Positions 43,313 to 53,506 are shown, counted from the stretch's first letter. The stretch: DNA of 64,000 bases from Mesorhizobium sp. WSM3859 (GCF_002295065.1 NZ_NSGG01000008.1:186001-250000), one strand, 5' to 3'. Numbers and translations: made by a program. Notes: a model not told the origin generated them from the sequence alone.

Positions 43313-44941
43313 GTGACCGACGAGGTGACCAACCAGCCGCCGCCGCTGACGGGCGGCAACGCATGGCGGGGCGATCCGTTGCTCATCCAGCTTGCCGAGC
43401 GTTTTTCCGATCCCGTGCGCAAGGATCTCGACGGGCTTGGCCGGTTCGTGATGACGCAGGAGGCGCAGGAGCTTGCCCGCCTCGCCAACGCCGATACGCC
43501 GAAATTGCGCACGCATGACCGCCAGGGCCGGCGCCTCGACCTCGTCGAATACCATCCGGCCTATCACGCCTTGATGCGCCGCTCGGTCGCCGGCGGCCTG
43601 CATTCTTCCGTCTGGGAGAACGGCGATGCCGAGATCGGCCGCCGCCATCAGGTGAGGGCGGCGCGCTTCTATCTGACCGCCGAGCTCGAGAGCGGGCATC
43701 TGTGCCCCATCACCATGACCAGCGCCTCGCTGGCGGCGCTGATGGCGAGCCCAAAACTTTTCCGCGAATGGGCGCCGCGCGTGACGACGCGCAAATACGA
43801 TCAGACGCAGAAGCCGCCGGTGCAGAAGACCGGCCTGACGCTCGGCATGGGCATGACCGAGAAGCAGGGCGGCACGGATGTGCGCGCCAACACCACCAGG
43901 GCGGAGCGCACCGGTAGCGGTTTTTATCGGCTCACCGGCCACAAATGGTTCATGTCGGCGCCGATGTCGGACGCTTTCCTGGTGCTCGGTCAGGCACCGG
44001 AGGGGCTGTCCTGCTTCCTCGTGCCGCGCATCCTGGGCGACGGTTCCGGCAACGGCTTCCGCTTCCAGCGGCTGAAGGACAAGCTCGGCAACCGCTCGAA
44101 CGCCTCGTCTGAGGTGGAGTTCGTCAACGCGATCGGCGAGATGGTCGGCGATCCGGGCGCGGGCGTGAAGACCATCATGGATATGGTGACGTTGACCAGG
44201 CTCGACTGCGCGGTCGCTTCCTCGGCGCTGATGCGGGCCGGGCTCGCCGAGGCCGTGCACCACACGCGCCATCGCCAGGTGTTCGGCTCGAACCTGATAG
44301 ACCAGCCGCTGATGCAGCGGGTTCTGGCCGACATGGCGCTCGACGTCGCCGCGGCCACGGCGCTGTCGTTCCGGCTGGCGCGCTCCTTCGACGAGGCGGC
44401 GAGCGATCGCGGCGAGGCGGCCTTTGCCCGCGCCATGACGCCTGTGGTCAAATACTGGGTCTGCAAGATCGCGCCGGCGCTGCTCTACGAGGCGATGGAG
44501 TGCCTCGGCGGCAATGGCTATGTCGAGGAAGCGCCGCTTGCCCGCTACTATCGAGAAGCGCCGGTCAACGCGATCTGGGAGGGCTCGGGCAATGTCATGG
44601 CGCTCGACGTGCTGCGCGTGCTTGGCCGCGCGCCCGGCCTGTTCGAGGAGGTGCTGGCCGGCATCGACCGCGATCTCGGCACCGGCGGACGCGGCACGAT
44701 CGGCGTGCTGAAGGCGGCCATGCAGGTCGCCGCGACCGACCAGGGCTCGGCGCGCCTTTTGACGGAACAACTCGCGCTTTCGGCCGCCGCGGCGGAGCTG
44801 CGCAGGCTGGGAGCAGGGCGGATCGCCGACGCCTTCGTCGAAACCCGGCTCGGCGGCCAGTGGCGCACCACCTACGGCATGCTCGATTCGCGCCACGATG
44901 CGCGAATGATCATCGACACGCTCTATCCGCCGGTGACCTGA
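43313..44941 (+). CDS. Acyl-CoA dehydrogenase of the AidB type
   Basis: A 542-residue FAD flavoprotein of the AidB branch of acyl-CoA dehydrogenases. The N-terminal region with LVEYHPAYHALMRRSVAGGLHSS is the AidB-type extension. The flavin-binding region has GMGMTEKQGGTDVRANTT, and the C-terminal part has ECLGGNGYVEEAPLARYYREAPVNAIWEGSGNV. E. coli AidB belongs to the adaptive response to alkylating agents and binds DNA; a role here is inferred only from similarity. Start GTG at 43313. It is divergent from pyrB. Confidence 0.9.
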   Translation: MTDEVTNQPPPLTGGNAWRGDPLLIQLAERFSDPVRKDLDGLGRFVMTQEAQELARLANADTPKLRTHDRQGRRLDLVEYHPAYHALMRRSVAGGLHSSVWENGDAEIGRRHQVRAARFYLTAELESGHLCPITMTSASLAALMASPKLFREWAPRVTTRKYDQTQKPPVQKTGLTLGMGMTEKQGGTDVRANTTRAERTGSGFYRLTGHKWFMSAPMSDAFLVLGQAPEGLSCFLVPRILGDGSGNGFRFQRLKDKLGNRSNASSEVEFVNAIGEMVGDPGAGVKTIMDMVTLTRLDCAVASSALMRAGLAEAVHHTRHRQVFGSNLIDQPLMQRVLADMALDVAAATALSFRLARSFDEAASDRGEAAFARAMTPVVKYWVCKIAPALLYEAMECLGGNGYVEEAPLARYYREAPVNAIWEGSGNVMALDVLRVLGRAPGLFEEVLAGIDRDLGTGGRGTIGVLKAAMQVAATDQGSARLLTEQLALSAAAAELRRLGAGRIADAFVETRLGGQWRTTYGMLDSRHDARMIIDTLYPPVT

Positions 44942-44960
44942 TCCCGGCTCTAAATCAAAG

Positions 44961-45003
44961 GAGCACGATCCGAAAACTGCTTCGCACGTTCGGCACCATG
45001 CTC
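44961..45003. repeat. GAGCATGATG-type palindromic repeat, degraded copy
   Basis: GAGCACGATCCGAAAACTGC...GCACGTTCGGCACCATGCTC is a reverse-oriented, mutated version of the repeat at 62542-62591 (ends GAGCACGAT / ACCATGCTC). It lies just after the AidB-like gene. Confidence 0.6.
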
Positions 45004-45137
45004 CAAAGCCAATTGCCGGCCTGTGGATAGCCGTTAACCTTAACGAATGGTTTCCATTGCGGCGGACCTTCGCAAAGCCCAATCTCCGCTTGCTGGAGTA
45101 GGGAAGAGTTAACCATAGCCGGGCTCCGCGAAGCAGG

Positions 45138-45704
45138 ATGCGTATGCGGCACGTGTTGAGCTCAGTTCTGGCCTTGCATTGGGCGGTGGTTTTCGCCCTG
45201 CTTGCCTATGTCTGCATGGACGGCAGCCGGGGCATAGGAGCGGCCCTTGGCGTGCTTGGCCTCTCGATCCAGGGCGGCCGGTTTCCGCAGCTTGAAAATG
45301 TCGCCGTGGTCGCGCCGCTTTCGGTCGCGCTCCTGACCGTCGCGGTGTTGTTCTGCTGGGCCTTCGTCGAAACGCTGCTCAACGGCGCGGCAAGGCCGGA
45401 CGCGGGTGAGAGCGTGGCGCGGGTCGCCTTCATCTTCGCATCGTCGCTGCTTTCGCTGATTCTCATCGGCGGCGTGGCGCAAGGCATCGACGGCCTGTTC
45501 GTGATCGTCGGCATCCAGATGACGGCCCTGCTTGCCTCCTATGTCGCGGTGACGGCCGAACGCCGCTCCGCCTTTGCCGCCGCAATGAATTTGCCCCAGG
45601 GCGACGTTCGTGTCGCCTCGCGCATGGCGATGGGGGCTGCGCACAGCTCCTTGCTTTCGCGCATATCAGGCCGTTCGGAAAACAAGCCTGGAGGCAGCCG
45701 CTGA
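45138..45704 (+). CDS. Four-helix membrane protein of unknown function
   Basis: A 188-residue protein with four predicted membrane helices (about 8-27, 54-76, 92-114 and 119-137) and a soluble C terminus (RSENKPGGSR). No conserved motif was recognised. It overlaps the following gene by one base (TGATG), so the two are co-translated. Upstream lie TTAAC elements at 45034 and 45040. Confidence 0.65.
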   Translation: MRMRHVLSSVLALHWAVVFALLAYVCMDGSRGIGAALGVLGLSIQGGRFPQLENVAVVAPLSVALLTVAVLFCWAFVETLLNGAARPDAGESVARVAFIFASSLLSLILIGGVAQGIDGLFVIVGIQMTALLASYVAVTAERRSAFAAAMNLPQGDVRVASRMAMGAAHSSLLSRISGRSENKPGGSR

Positions 45705-46045
45705 TGCGCACGCTGTTCACACTTTGGGCTGCTCCGATGGCCATCTTCTGGGGATGGTTCTTCCTGTCGGCCAACGACATGAATTTCGGCTATGTGATGC
45801 TGAGCCGACAGGTGCACGATTTCGCCTTCCAGCTTTATGGCCAGATGCTCGGCGTCGACCCGGCCATCATCCCGGGCATGGTGGCGCGGACCTGCGTTTT
45901 CGACTTTTTCCTGCTGATGGGGCTATGGGCCTTCCGCCGCCGGCGCATCATCGCCGAATGGATCAGGCAGCGCCGGCGAGGCAATATCAGCGAAGACCGT
46001 TTTGCCGGAGCGACTGAAGCCGGTCCAACGCTCCCTGCAGAATAA
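45704..46045 (+). CDS. DUF6105-like small membrane protein
   Basis: A 113-residue protein with two to three hydrophobic segments ([18 protein letters not shown] near the start; [18 protein letters not shown]). Patterns such as [20 protein letters not shown] and AIIPGMVAR fit the rhizobial DUF6105 group, which has no known role. Its last 59 bp overlap the 3' end of ruvX on the other strand. Confidence 0.75.
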   Translation: MRTLFTLWAAPMAIFWGWFFLSANDMNFGYVMLSRQVHDFAFQLYGQMLGVDPAIIPGMVARTCVFDFFLLMGLWAFRRRRIIAEWIRQRRRGNISEDRFAGATEAGPTLPAE

Positions 46046-46469
46046 AGGCGGCGGCCGCCGAATCGATCTTGCCGGCGCGCTTCTTGCGCGAGAAATCCAT
46101 CTCGATCAGCGTCCGCTCTGCCGCGACCGTCGACAGCCGCTCGTCCCACAGCACGAAGGGCAGGTCGGAAAGCGGAGCCATGTTGCGGACGAAGGCGCGC
46201 GATTTTTGCGCACGAGGGCCTTCAGAGCCGTCCATGTTGACGGGAAGGCCGAGCACGACGGCGCCGACATTGTCCTTCTCGAGCTGAGCGAGCAGCTGAG
46301 CGGCATCGAGCGAAAATTTCTTGCGCAGGATGACCGGGCGCGGATGGGCGAAGGACAGCCCGCGATCGGAGACCGCGACGCCGATCGTCTTGTCGCCGAG
46401 ATCGAGCCCGGCGAGCGTCTTGCCGTTGGCAAGCCGCCCCGGCAGTTCCTCGATTGAAATAATGCCCAA
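45987..46469 (-). CDS. ruvX: Holliday junction resolvase-like protein YqgF/RuvX
   Basis: A 160-residue RNase H-fold protein (UPF0081), implicated in pre-16S rRNA processing and Holliday junction resolution. Landmarks are [15 protein letters not shown] with the catalytic Asp near residue 23, [33 protein letters not shown] and [19 protein letters not shown] at 46469 is preferred as start because CAGGAAAAG precedes it and alignment with rhizobial homologues begins there; GTG 46496 is an alternative. It overlaps the convergent DUF6105 gene by 59 bp. Confidence 0.93.
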   Translation of the reverse strand: MGIISIEELPGRLANGKTLAGLDLGDKTIGVAVSDRGLSFAHPRPVILRKKFSLDAAQLLAQLEKDNVGAVVLGLPVNMDGSEGPRAQKSRAFVRNMAPLSDLPFVLWDERLSTVAAERTLIEMDFSRKKRAGKIDSAAAAFILQGALDRLQSLRQNGLR

Positions 46470-46586
46470 TGGCTTTTCCTGACATCCGGGCGTCACACAT
46501 CCTTTCGACGTTTAGGAGCAGGGCGCCACTTTCAATTTGCCGCCAGCGTTCTATCTTCCGGCAACGGAAAAATCGAGGAAGCATTC

Positions 46587-47294
46587 ATGAAACTGACCTG
46601 GTACGGGCATTCGGCATTCCGCGTCGAGACCAAGGACGCCACCATCCTCATCGATCCTTATCTGATCGGCAATCCGTCTTGGACGGGCGGCTGGGAGGGG
46701 CCGGCGGAAGGCGTTACGCATGTGCTCCTGACCCATGGCCATAGCGATCATGTCAGCGGCGCGGTCGAGGTGCTGAAGAAAAGCGGCGCCATGCTGGTCG
46801 CCAATTTCGAGATCTGCATGTATCTCGTCGGCCAGGGCGTCAGCGGCGACAAGATCAATCCAGGCAATATCGGCGGCACCGTCGATTGCGGTCCTTTCAC
46901 CACGACCTTTGTCCAGGCGCTGCATTCGTCTTCTTTCGGCGGCCAAGGCGGCTCCAACACCTATCTCGGCAATCCGGGCGGGCTCGTCCTGCATTTTCCC
47001 GAAGACAAGACGCTCTACCATATGGGCGATACCGACATCTTCTCCGACATGGGGCTGATCAACGAACTGCATGAGCCCAAGATCGGCATCGTGCCGATCG
47101 GCGACCGCTTCACCATGGGCGGCGCGGTGGCGGCCCTTGCCTGCCGCCGCTTCTTCGGCTTCGACACCGTCATTCCCTGTCATTTCGGCACTTTCCCGAT
47201 GATCGACCAGACCGCCGACAAGTTCGTCGCCGGCATGGAAGGCTCGGGCGTCAGGGTGGCGCTGCCCGAGATCGGCAAGGCGATCACGATCTAA
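46587..47294 (+). CDS. UPF0173-family metal-dependent hydrolase
   Basis: A 235-residue metallo-beta-lactamase-fold hydrolase. The metal motif THGHSDH (about residues 49-55), [11 protein letters not shown] and [13 protein letters not shown] supply the dinuclear metal ligands. The N terminus [20 protein letters not shown] is typical of the UPF0173 group. Physiological substrate is not known. It is 144 bp upstream of gatC. Confidence 0.93.
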   Translation: MKLTWYGHSAFRVETKDATILIDPYLIGNPSWTGGWEGPAEGVTHVLLTHGHSDHVSGAVEVLKKSGAMLVANFEICMYLVGQGVSGDKINPGNIGGTVDCGPFTTTFVQALHSSSFGGQGGSNTYLGNPGGLVLHFPEDKTLYHMGDTDIFSDMGLINELHEPKIGIVPIGDRFTMGGAVAALACRRFFGFDTVIPCHFGTFPMIDQTADKFVAGMEGSGVRVALPEIGKAITI

Positions 47295-47438
47295 GGCGCT
47301 TCGCTCTTCTGCGATGGGGTCGCACTGTCTTGGACGCCCCCTAGGCATCTCCGGGCCGATCGGGTCGACATGATCCATGTTGCGCGCTGAGCGCCGCGCC
47401 GCTATAGCCCGCACTGGTTTTCCCGAGGCGAAAAGAAC

Positions 47439-47726
47439 ATGTCCGTTGATCTTCAGACCGTGAAGCGCGTCGCGCGCCTTGCCCGTATCGCGGTGAGCGA
47501 GGAGGACGCCGAGCGCATGACCGGAGAATTGAACGCCATCCTCGGTTTCGTCGAGCAATTGAACGAGGTCGATGTCTCGGGCGTTGAGCCGATGACCTCG
47601 GTCACGCCGATGGAGATGAAGAAGCGCCAGGATGTCGTCACCGACGGCAACAAGCCCGCCGACATCGTTGCCAACGCGCCGGCGACGGAAGAGAACTTCT
47701 TCCTCGTTCCGAAGGTGGTGGAGTAG
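47439..47726 (+). CDS. gatC: Aspartyl/glutamyl-tRNA amidotransferase subunit C
   Basis: A 95-residue GatC, the small subunit that wraps around GatA in the GatCAB transamidase, which corrects misacylated Glu-tRNA(Gln) and Asp-tRNA(Asn). The pattern [40 protein letters not shown], and PLTSVTPM-like [19 protein letters not shown] is diagnostic. A GNAT gene follows after 3 bp, and gatA after that; gatB is not in this window. Confidence 0.96.
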   Translation: MSVDLQTVKRVARLARIAVSEEDAERMTGELNAILGFVEQLNEVDVSGVEPMTSVTPMEMKKRQDVVTDGNKPADIVANAPATEENFFLVPKVVE

Positions 47727-47729
47727 GCC

Positions 47730-48188
47730 GTGGCCGTCGAGATCGCCGTCGAGACGCCTTTGCAGGACGACGTGCGCGCGCTGGTCGCAGAACTCAATGC
47801 CGCGCTGCTCGAACTGACGCCGCCCGAGCATTGCTATCATCTGACCGTCGAGCAGATGGCGGGCTCGGATACGACGGTGTTCATCGCGCGCGACAACGGC
47901 CTTGCCGTCGGCTGCGGCGCGCTGAAGCGCCACGACGAGGCGATCGGCGAGGTCAAGCGCATGTACACGCGGCCGTCGCATCGCGGCCAAAAGATCGGTG
48001 CCGAAATCGTCGGATGCGTCGAGGCGCTTGCCCGCCAGGAAGGATTGACGCGGCTGGTGCTGGAAACCGGCGATCGCCACCCCGCCGCCTGGACCGTCTA
48101 TGAGCGCGCCGGATTCACGCGTTGCGGACCGGTGCTGGATTATCCCGACTCCGAATGGTCGGTGTTTTACGAAAAGAGCCTTGCCTGA
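47730..48188 (+). CDS. GNAT-family N-acetyltransferase inserted between gatC and gatA
   Basis: A 152-residue GNAT enzyme. The acetyl-CoA-binding motif is [15 protein letters not shown] (about 81-95), preceded by a beta strand VKRMYT, and followed by [20 protein letters not shown]. The target amine is unknown. The start is GTG at 47730, 3 bp after gatC, and the stop overlaps the gatA start (TGATG). Co-expression with tRNA amidotransferase is therefore certain at the transcript level, although a functional link is not. Confidence 0.88.
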   Translation: MAVEIAVETPLQDDVRALVAELNAALLELTPPEHCYHLTVEQMAGSDTTVFIARDNGLAVGCGALKRHDEAIGEVKRMYTRPSHRGQKIGAEIVGCVEALARQEGLTRLVLETGDRHPAAWTVYERAGFTRCGPVLDYPDSEWSVFYEKSLA

Positions 48189-49753
48189 TGAGCGATCTCA
48201 CACATCTGACCATTTCCGAGGCCCGCGCCAAGCTGCGCGGCAAGGAGATCACCGCGGCCGAAATTACCGAGGCCTATCTCGCGGCGATCGATCGCGCCAA
48301 TCCGGTGCTGAACGCTTATGTGACTGTCACCGCTGACAAGGCGCGCGAAATGGCAAAGAGCTCGGATGCCAAGCTCGCCAAGGGCGAGGGCGGCGCGCTG
48401 GAGGGCATTCCGCTCGGCATCAAGGACCTGTTCGCTACCGAAGGCATCCATACCCAGGCCTGCAGCCACGTGCTCGACGGCTTCAAGCCGCGCTACGAGT
48501 CCACCGTAACGTCGAATCTGTGGGCCGACGGCGCCGTCATGCTCGGCAAGCTCAACATGGACGAGTTCGCCATGGGCTCGTCCAACGAAACCTCCTATTA
48601 CGGTCCGGTGATCAATCCGTGGCGCCGCTCGCGTGTCGACACGGTAGTGATGCCGACGACGCATCAGGGCGATGGCGGCTTCGTCTCCGCCGGCGGCACC
48701 AGGACCCAGCGCACGCTGGACAACGCCCAGCTGGTTCCGGGCGGCTCATCCGGCGGCTCGGCGTCGTCCGTGGCCGCGTTCCTGTGCGCCGGCGCCACCG
48801 CAACCGATACCGGCGGCTCGATCCGGCAGCCCGCCGCCCTGACCGGCACGGTCGGCATCAAGCCGACCTATGGACGCTGCTCGCGCTGGGGCATCGTCGC
48901 TTTCGCTTCCTCGCTCGACCAGGCCGGCCCGATCGCGCGCGACGTGCGCGACGCCGCGATCCTGTTGAAGTCGATGGCTTCGGTCGACCCGAAGGACACG
49001 ACCTCGGTCGACCGCCCGGTACCCGATTATGAAGCTGCGATCGGCAGGCCGATCAAGGGCATGAAGGTCGGCATTCCGAAGGAATACCGCGTCGACGGCA
49101 TGCCGGAAGACATCGAGGCGCTCTGGCAGAAAGGCATTGCCTGGCTGAAGGACGCCGGCGCCGAGATCGTCGACATCTCGCTGCCGCACACCAAATATGC
49201 CTTGCCGGCTTATTACATCGTGGCGCCCGCCGAGGCGTCTTCGAATCTCGCCCGCTATGACGGCGTGCGCTATGGCCTGCGCGTGCCCGGCAAGGACATC
49301 ATCGACATGTATGAGAAGACGCGCGCCGCCGGCTTCGGCCGCGAGGTCAAGCGCCGCATCATGATCGGCACCTATGTGCTGTCGGCCGGCTATTACGACG
49401 CCTACTATCTGCAGGCGCAGAAGGTGCGAACGCTGATCAAGCGCGACTTCGAGAATGTCTTTGCCGCCGGCGTCGACGTCATCCTGACTCCCGCGACTCC
49501 GTCGGCCGCCTTCGGTATCGCCGACGAGGACATGGCCTCCGATCCGGTCAAGATGTATCTCAACGACATCTTCACGGTGACGGTGAACATGGCCGGCCTT
49601 CCCGGCATTTCCGTACCGGCTGGCCTCGACGGGAAGGGCCTGCCGCTTGGCCTGCAGCTGATCGGCCGTCCGTTCGACGAGGAAACGCTGTTCCAGACGG
49701 CTAATGTCATCGAGCAGGCGGCGGGTAGGTTCCAGCCGGAAAAATGGTGGTAG
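48188..49753 (+). CDS. gatA: Aspartyl/glutamyl-tRNA amidotransferase subunit A
   Basis: A 521-residue amidase that releases ammonia from glutamine for the transamidation of tRNA-bound Glu/Asp. The Ser-cis-Ser-Lys triad is Lys79 (PLGIKDLF), Ser187 ([10 protein letters not shown]) and Ser211 ([10 protein letters not shown]). Between Lys79 and Ser187 the spacing is 33 residues longer than in the S. aureus enzyme; the extra segment lies near residues 147-180 ([20 protein letters not shown]). ATG 48188 overlaps the GNAT stop. The C terminus ends RFQPEKWW. Confidence 0.97.
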   Translation: MSDLTHLTISEARAKLRGKEITAAEITEAYLAAIDRANPVLNAYVTVTADKAREMAKSSDAKLAKGEGGALEGIPLGIKDLFATEGIHTQACSHVLDGFKPRYESTVTSNLWADGAVMLGKLNMDEFAMGSSNETSYYGPVINPWRRSRVDTVVMPTTHQGDGGFVSAGGTRTQRTLDNAQLVPGGSSGGSASSVAAFLCAGATATDTGGSIRQPAALTGTVGIKPTYGRCSRWGIVAFASSLDQAGPIARDVRDAAILLKSMASVDPKDTTSVDRPVPDYEAAIGRPIKGMKVGIPKEYRVDGMPEDIEALWQKGIAWLKDAGAEIVDISLPHTKYALPAYYIVAPAEASSNLARYDGVRYGLRVPGKDIIDMYEKTRAAGFGREVKRRIMIGTYVLSAGYYDAYYLQAQKVRTLIKRDFENVFAAGVDVILTPATPSAAFGIADEDMASDPVKMYLNDIFTVTVNMAGLPGISVPAGLDGKGLPLGLQLIGRPFDEETLFQTANVIEQAAGRFQPEKWW

Positions 49754-49794
49754 ATCAATCCCATCAGGCTAGTGCCAACCCAGCGTCGTGAGTG

Positions 49795-50586
49795 ATGTTT
49801 TTCTTCCTGTCGAAGCTCTTTTGGTTCGTTGCCAGGCCACTCAACTTGGCGATATTCCTGCTGCTGGCAGGCTTGGTTGCCGGCATGTTCGGCCGTCGGC
49901 GATTGGCAACCACCGGCAGTGTTCTCGCCTTTCTCATCCTTGTGCTTTCGACATGGTCGTCGATTGGCGTCATGATGCTCAACCCGCTGGAAGAGCGCTT
50001 TCCGAGACCGCCGATGCCGGCAAAGGTGGATGGTATCGTCGTGCTGGGCGGCGCCATGGACGGCGCGGTCAATATTGTGCGCGGCGGCTATGAATTGAAC
50101 GCCAGCGGCGACCGCATCGTCGAGGCGGCGGTGCTGGCCCGGCGATTCCCGACGGCAAGGGTCGTCGTTACAGGCGGTCCGCTCGAAATGATCGGCGAAG
50201 GCGAGGGTGATGCGGACGCCGCGCCGCGCCTGCTTACAGCGCTCGGGGTAAGCGCCGATCGCCTGGTCCTCGAGAACAAATCACGCACCACCTACGAGAA
50301 TGCCATATTCACCAAGAGGCTGGTGATGCCGAAGCCGGGCGAGACCTGGCTGCTCGTCACGTCGGCTTTCCATATGCCGCGCGCCAAGGCCCTGTTCGAC
50401 AAGGCCGGCTTTCCTACTGTTCCCTGGCCGGTCGACTACTGGACCACGGGAAAGGAACGCCTGTACCGCACAAGCCCTGGGGACAATCTGGAAATCACCA
50501 CCAAGGCGCTTCGTGAATGGACCGGGCTCATCGCTTATTGGATCGCCGGCCGCATCGATCAGCTCTTTCCCGGACCGGGTGGCTGA
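49795..50586 (+). CDS. YdcF/ElyC-type DUF218 protein
   Basis: A 263-residue protein with one or two N-terminal membrane helices (FFLSKLFWFVARPLNLAIFL, then LATTGSVLAFLILVLST) followed by the DUF218 domain (about 75-240): DGIVVLGGAMDG, ARVVVTGGPLEM, LENKSRTTYENAI and WLLVTSAFHMPRAKALFDKA. ElyC/YdcF proteins affect envelope integrity in E. coli; the biochemical activity is not settled. It is convergent with and overlaps DUF599 by 28 bp. Confidence 0.9.
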   Translation: MFFFLSKLFWFVARPLNLAIFLLLAGLVAGMFGRRRLATTGSVLAFLILVLSTWSSIGVMMLNPLEERFPRPPMPAKVDGIVVLGGAMDGAVNIVRGGYELNASGDRIVEAAVLARRFPTARVVVTGGPLEMIGEGEGDADAAPRLLTALGVSADRLVLENKSRTTYENAIFTKRLVMPKPGETWLLVTSAFHMPRAKALFDKAGFPTVPWPVDYWTTGKERLYRTSPGDNLEITTKALREWTGLIAYWIAGRIDQLFPGPGG

Positions 50587-51278
50587 CCGAGCACCGCCTG
50601 CCGCGCGGCGGAGAAGAACTGGCGGCGCACCAGCACCGCCAGAAGCACCAGCGTCGAGATCACGAAGACGACCGGGTCGACAAACCAGCCGAGATAGCCG
50701 ATCGAGAAGAAGACGGCGCGCAGGCCGGAATTGAAGTGCTTGCCGGCAAGTACGTTCATGCGCGTCGCCCGCCACACCGCCGTTTCGCTGACCGGATTGC
50801 GTGAAGCCGGGCCATGCGGCGTCGGCACCGCGCCGATCAGGATCGAGCAATAGTTGAACAGCCGGTAGGCCCAGCCGAATTTGAAGAAGGCGAAGGCGAG
50901 AATGAGCACCAGGCCGAACACCTTGGTTTGGAAGGTTTCGCGCGACGCTGCCGCGCCGAAGGGCAGGTCGGCCAGCACCTGAAGCACGCGATCGGAGGCC
51001 CCGAGCAAAGCAAAGCAGCCGCCGAGCGCAATCAGGGAAGAGGAAGCGAAGAAGGCGGTGCCTTGCTGCAGGCCGCCCATGATGGCGGTGTCAACGATGC
51101 GAATCTCGCGCTCGGCCATATTGCGCATCCAGGCTTCGCGCTGGGCGTTCATGGCGGTTGTCAGCGAGACGCGGCTGATCAGTTTGCCGTCGGAGGCGAG
51201 GGTATGCAGCACCCAGACGACCAGGAAGAAGGTCAAAGCCGCCAGATCTGCCGGTGAAAGGTGGAGTGAGTCGCCCAT
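50559..51278 (-). CDS. DUF599-domain membrane protein
   Basis: A 239-residue protein with about four membrane helices (LAALTFFLVVWVLHTLASDG, FFASSSLIALGGCFALLGAS, KVFGLVLILAFAFFKFGWAY and VFVISTLVLLAVLVRRQFF) and an N-terminal cytosolic loop AQREAWMRNMAEREIRIVDT. The family is conserved in proteobacteria without known function. The ATG at 51278 fixes the family length; in-frame sequence upstream is not similar to the family. It is divergent from sdaA. Confidence 0.85.
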   Translation of the reverse strand: MGDSLHLSPADLAALTFFLVVWVLHTLASDGKLISRVSLTTAMNAQREAWMRNMAEREIRIVDTAIMGGLQQGTAFFASSSLIALGGCFALLGASDRVLQVLADLPFGAAASRETFQTKVFGLVLILAFAFFKFGWAYRLFNYCSILIGAVPTPHGPASRNPVSETAVWRATRMNVLAGKHFNSGLRAVFFSIGYLGWFVDPVVFVISTLVLLAVLVRRQFFSAARQAVLGQPPGPGKS

Positions 51279-51456
51279 GCGTTCTTGTAACACAGGCGAA
51301 GCCGGTGCTTCGACGAGGCAGGAGGCGTCGGCACTGCGATGTCGCTGGCGGAGCAAACAAGGTCGGCAGCCGCCGCGCCGCGACATGCAAAACAGCGGAA
51401 ACATCGCGGGAGTTCCTATATGTAAGCCTTGATCGGCCCCCAGGAGACAATGGCCC

Positions 51457-52860
51457 GTGTTCCTTTCGGTTTTCGACCTGTTCAAGATCGGCATCGGGCC
51501 GTCGAGCTCGCACACGATGGGCCCGATGACGGCCGCGCGCCGTTTCCTCGACGAGATCCTGACCGGCGACTGGCCACGGCCGGCGGGCGTCAAAGTCGAT
51601 CGTATCGGCGCCAGCCTGCATGGATCGCTCGCCTATACCGGTATCGGCCATGGTTCCGACCGCGCCGTGATCCTTGGCCTAGCCGGCCAGACGCCGCAGA
51701 CGGTCGATCCGGACGAGGCCGACGGTATCGTCGCCAGCATCGGCGCGGAGAAGCGGATTTCGCCGCCTGGGCATCCGACATACCGTTTTGATCCCGCCAA
51801 GGACCTCGTGCTCGACCGCAAGACGCCGCTGACCGGCCATGCCAACGGCATGGCCTTTTATGCCTATGATGCCTCCGACCGGCTGCTGCTCAAGCGCATC
51901 TATTATTCGATCGGCGGCGGCTTCGTCGTTTCCGAGGAAGAGCTGCAGCGCATGAAGTCCAAGGGCTCAGTGACGACCGAAGGCAGACGAGTGCCGTACC
52001 CGTTCAAGAATGCCGTCGAGATGCTGGCGATGGCGGCAAAGAGCGGGCTCTCGATCGCCGAGATGAAGCGCGCCAACGAGGAAAAACATATGTCGCGCGA
52101 GGAGCTCGACAAAGGCCTCGACGCGATCTGGGACGCCATGAAAGGCTGCATCGACCGCGGCCTGTCGCAGGACGGCATCATGCCGGGCGGGCTGAAGGTG
52201 CGGCGCCGCGCGCGGCAGCTGCACGACAAGCTGCAGGAACAGTGGCAGCAGAACCGGCCCAACCCCTTGCTCGCCAATGACTGGCTGTCGATCTACGCCA
52301 TGGCGGTCAATGAGGAGAACGCTGCCGGCGGCCGCGTCGTCACAGCGCCGACCAATGGTGCTGCCGGCACGCTGCCGGCGGTGCTGCGCTACTGGCTGCA
52401 TTTCCATCCCGAGGCGGATCAGCCGAGCATCCGCGACTTCCTGCTGACGGCGGCCGCCGTCGGCGGCATCATCAAATCCAACGCCTCGATCTCAGGGGCC
52501 GAAGTCGGTTGCCAGGGCGAGGTGGGGTCAGCCTCTGCGATGGCCGCCGCCGGCCTGTGCGCCGTGATGGGCGGCACACCCGAGCAGGTGGAGAACGCCG
52601 CCGAGATCGCGCTCGAGCATCATCTCGGCATGACCTGCGATCCGGTTGGCGGCCTGGTGCAGGTTCCCTGCATCGAGCGCAATGCGCTTGGCGCGGTCAA
52701 GGCGGTGACCGCCGCTTCCTTGGCCATCAAGGGCGATGGCACGCATTTCGTGCCGCTCGACGCCGCGATCGAGACCATGCGCCAGACCGGCCTCGACATG
52801 AACGAGAAGTACAAGGAAACCAGCCTGGGCGGGCTGGCCGTAAATGTGGTGGAGTGCTGA
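51457..52860 (+). CDS. sdaA: L-serine ammonia-lyase (iron-sulphur type)
   Basis: A 467-residue single-chain L-serine dehydratase that converts serine to pyruvate and ammonia with a [4Fe-4S] cluster. The beta domain begins [20 protein letters not shown]. The cluster ligands are Cys352 (GCQGEVGSA), Cys394 (MTCDPVGG) and Cys405 (VPCIERN). The C-terminal residue is Cys467; the 42/11/115-residue pattern matches the Legionella enzyme, in which the tail Cys plugs the active site as a fourth ligand. GTG at 51457 follows AGGAGAC. Monocistronic. Confidence 0.96.
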   Translation: MFLSVFDLFKIGIGPSSSHTMGPMTAARRFLDEILTGDWPRPAGVKVDRIGASLHGSLAYTGIGHGSDRAVILGLAGQTPQTVDPDEADGIVASIGAEKRISPPGHPTYRFDPAKDLVLDRKTPLTGHANGMAFYAYDASDRLLLKRIYYSIGGGFVVSEEELQRMKSKGSVTTEGRRVPYPFKNAVEMLAMAAKSGLSIAEMKRANEEKHMSREELDKGLDAIWDAMKGCIDRGLSQDGIMPGGLKVRRRARQLHDKLQEQWQQNRPNPLLANDWLSIYAMAVNEENAAGGRVVTAPTNGAAGTLPAVLRYWLHFHPEADQPSIRDFLLTAAAVGGIIKSNASISGAEVGCQGEVGSASAMAAAGLCAVMGGTPEQVENAAEIALEHHLGMTCDPVGGLVQVPCIERNALGAVKAVTAASLAIKGDGTHFVPLDAAIETMRQTGLDMNEKYKETSLGGLAVNVVEC

Positions 52861-52945
52861 GGTCTTACCGAGAACCCCAGGCTGGTCCTGTGGAGAAGTC
52901 TCTCAAGGCGTTGACGCATCAACCGTCGCGGCTAAATCTTGGGCC

Positions 52946-53383
52946 ATGTCACTCAATCTCCTAAAATTGTGCGTCGGCTGCGACAGCGTCGAGGATCTCG
53001 AAGAGTGGATCGCCTTCCGCCTCGACGAGCGGCGCCGCGCCGGCGAGCCGGTCGAACATTGGCACACCACCCGCATGGTGCCGACGCGCGGCAGCGAGAT
53101 CACGGATGGCGGCTCGCTCTATTGGGTGATCAAGGGCAGCGTGCAGTGCCGGCAGCTGATCACCGAGATCAGGCCCTTCACCGACGCTGAAGGTGTCGGC
53201 CGCTGTCATCTGGTGCTCGATCCCGAGGTCGTGCGCACCGACTGGCAGCCGCGGCGCGCCTTCCAGGGCTGGCGTTACCTCAAGCCCGCCGATGCGCCGG
53301 CCGATCTCGGCAAGGGCAGAGCGGCACTCGCCGAAATGCCACCGAAGCTGAGGCTGGAACTCGCCGAACTCGGTCTGCTCTAA
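52946..53383 (+). CDS. DUF1489 protein
   Basis: A 145-residue soluble protein with the DUF1489 pattern: LKLCVGCDSVEDLEEWIAFR at the start, HWHTTRMVPTRGSEITDGGS in the middle, and PRRAFQGWRYLKPADAPADL. This is a conserved alphaproteobacterial family of unknown function; CVGC could bind a metal. ATG at 52946 is used, 85 bp after sdaA. Confidence 0.9.
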   Translation: MSLNLLKLCVGCDSVEDLEEWIAFRLDERRRAGEPVEHWHTTRMVPTRGSEITDGGSLYWVIKGSVQCRQLITEIRPFTDAEGVGRCHLVLDPEVVRTDWQPRRAFQGWRYLKPADAPADLGKGRAALAEMPPKLRLELAELGLL

Positions 53384-53506
53384 AGCAGCTTGTGTATCGC
53401 CGTCCCGGCGCTGGCCCTTCGGCTCGCCCAGCGTGGGGCTTGCAAGCGCCGGACGTAGGTCCCATCCTATTTCCATGCTCAGTCATTCGTATGGCAGCGC
53501 AAACCG

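Noticed and set aside
45034..45113. TTAAC elements considered as CtrA sites
   Set aside because: The spacing between TTAAC half-sites is 1 bp rather than the 7 bp of the CtrA consensus, and a third element stands alone.
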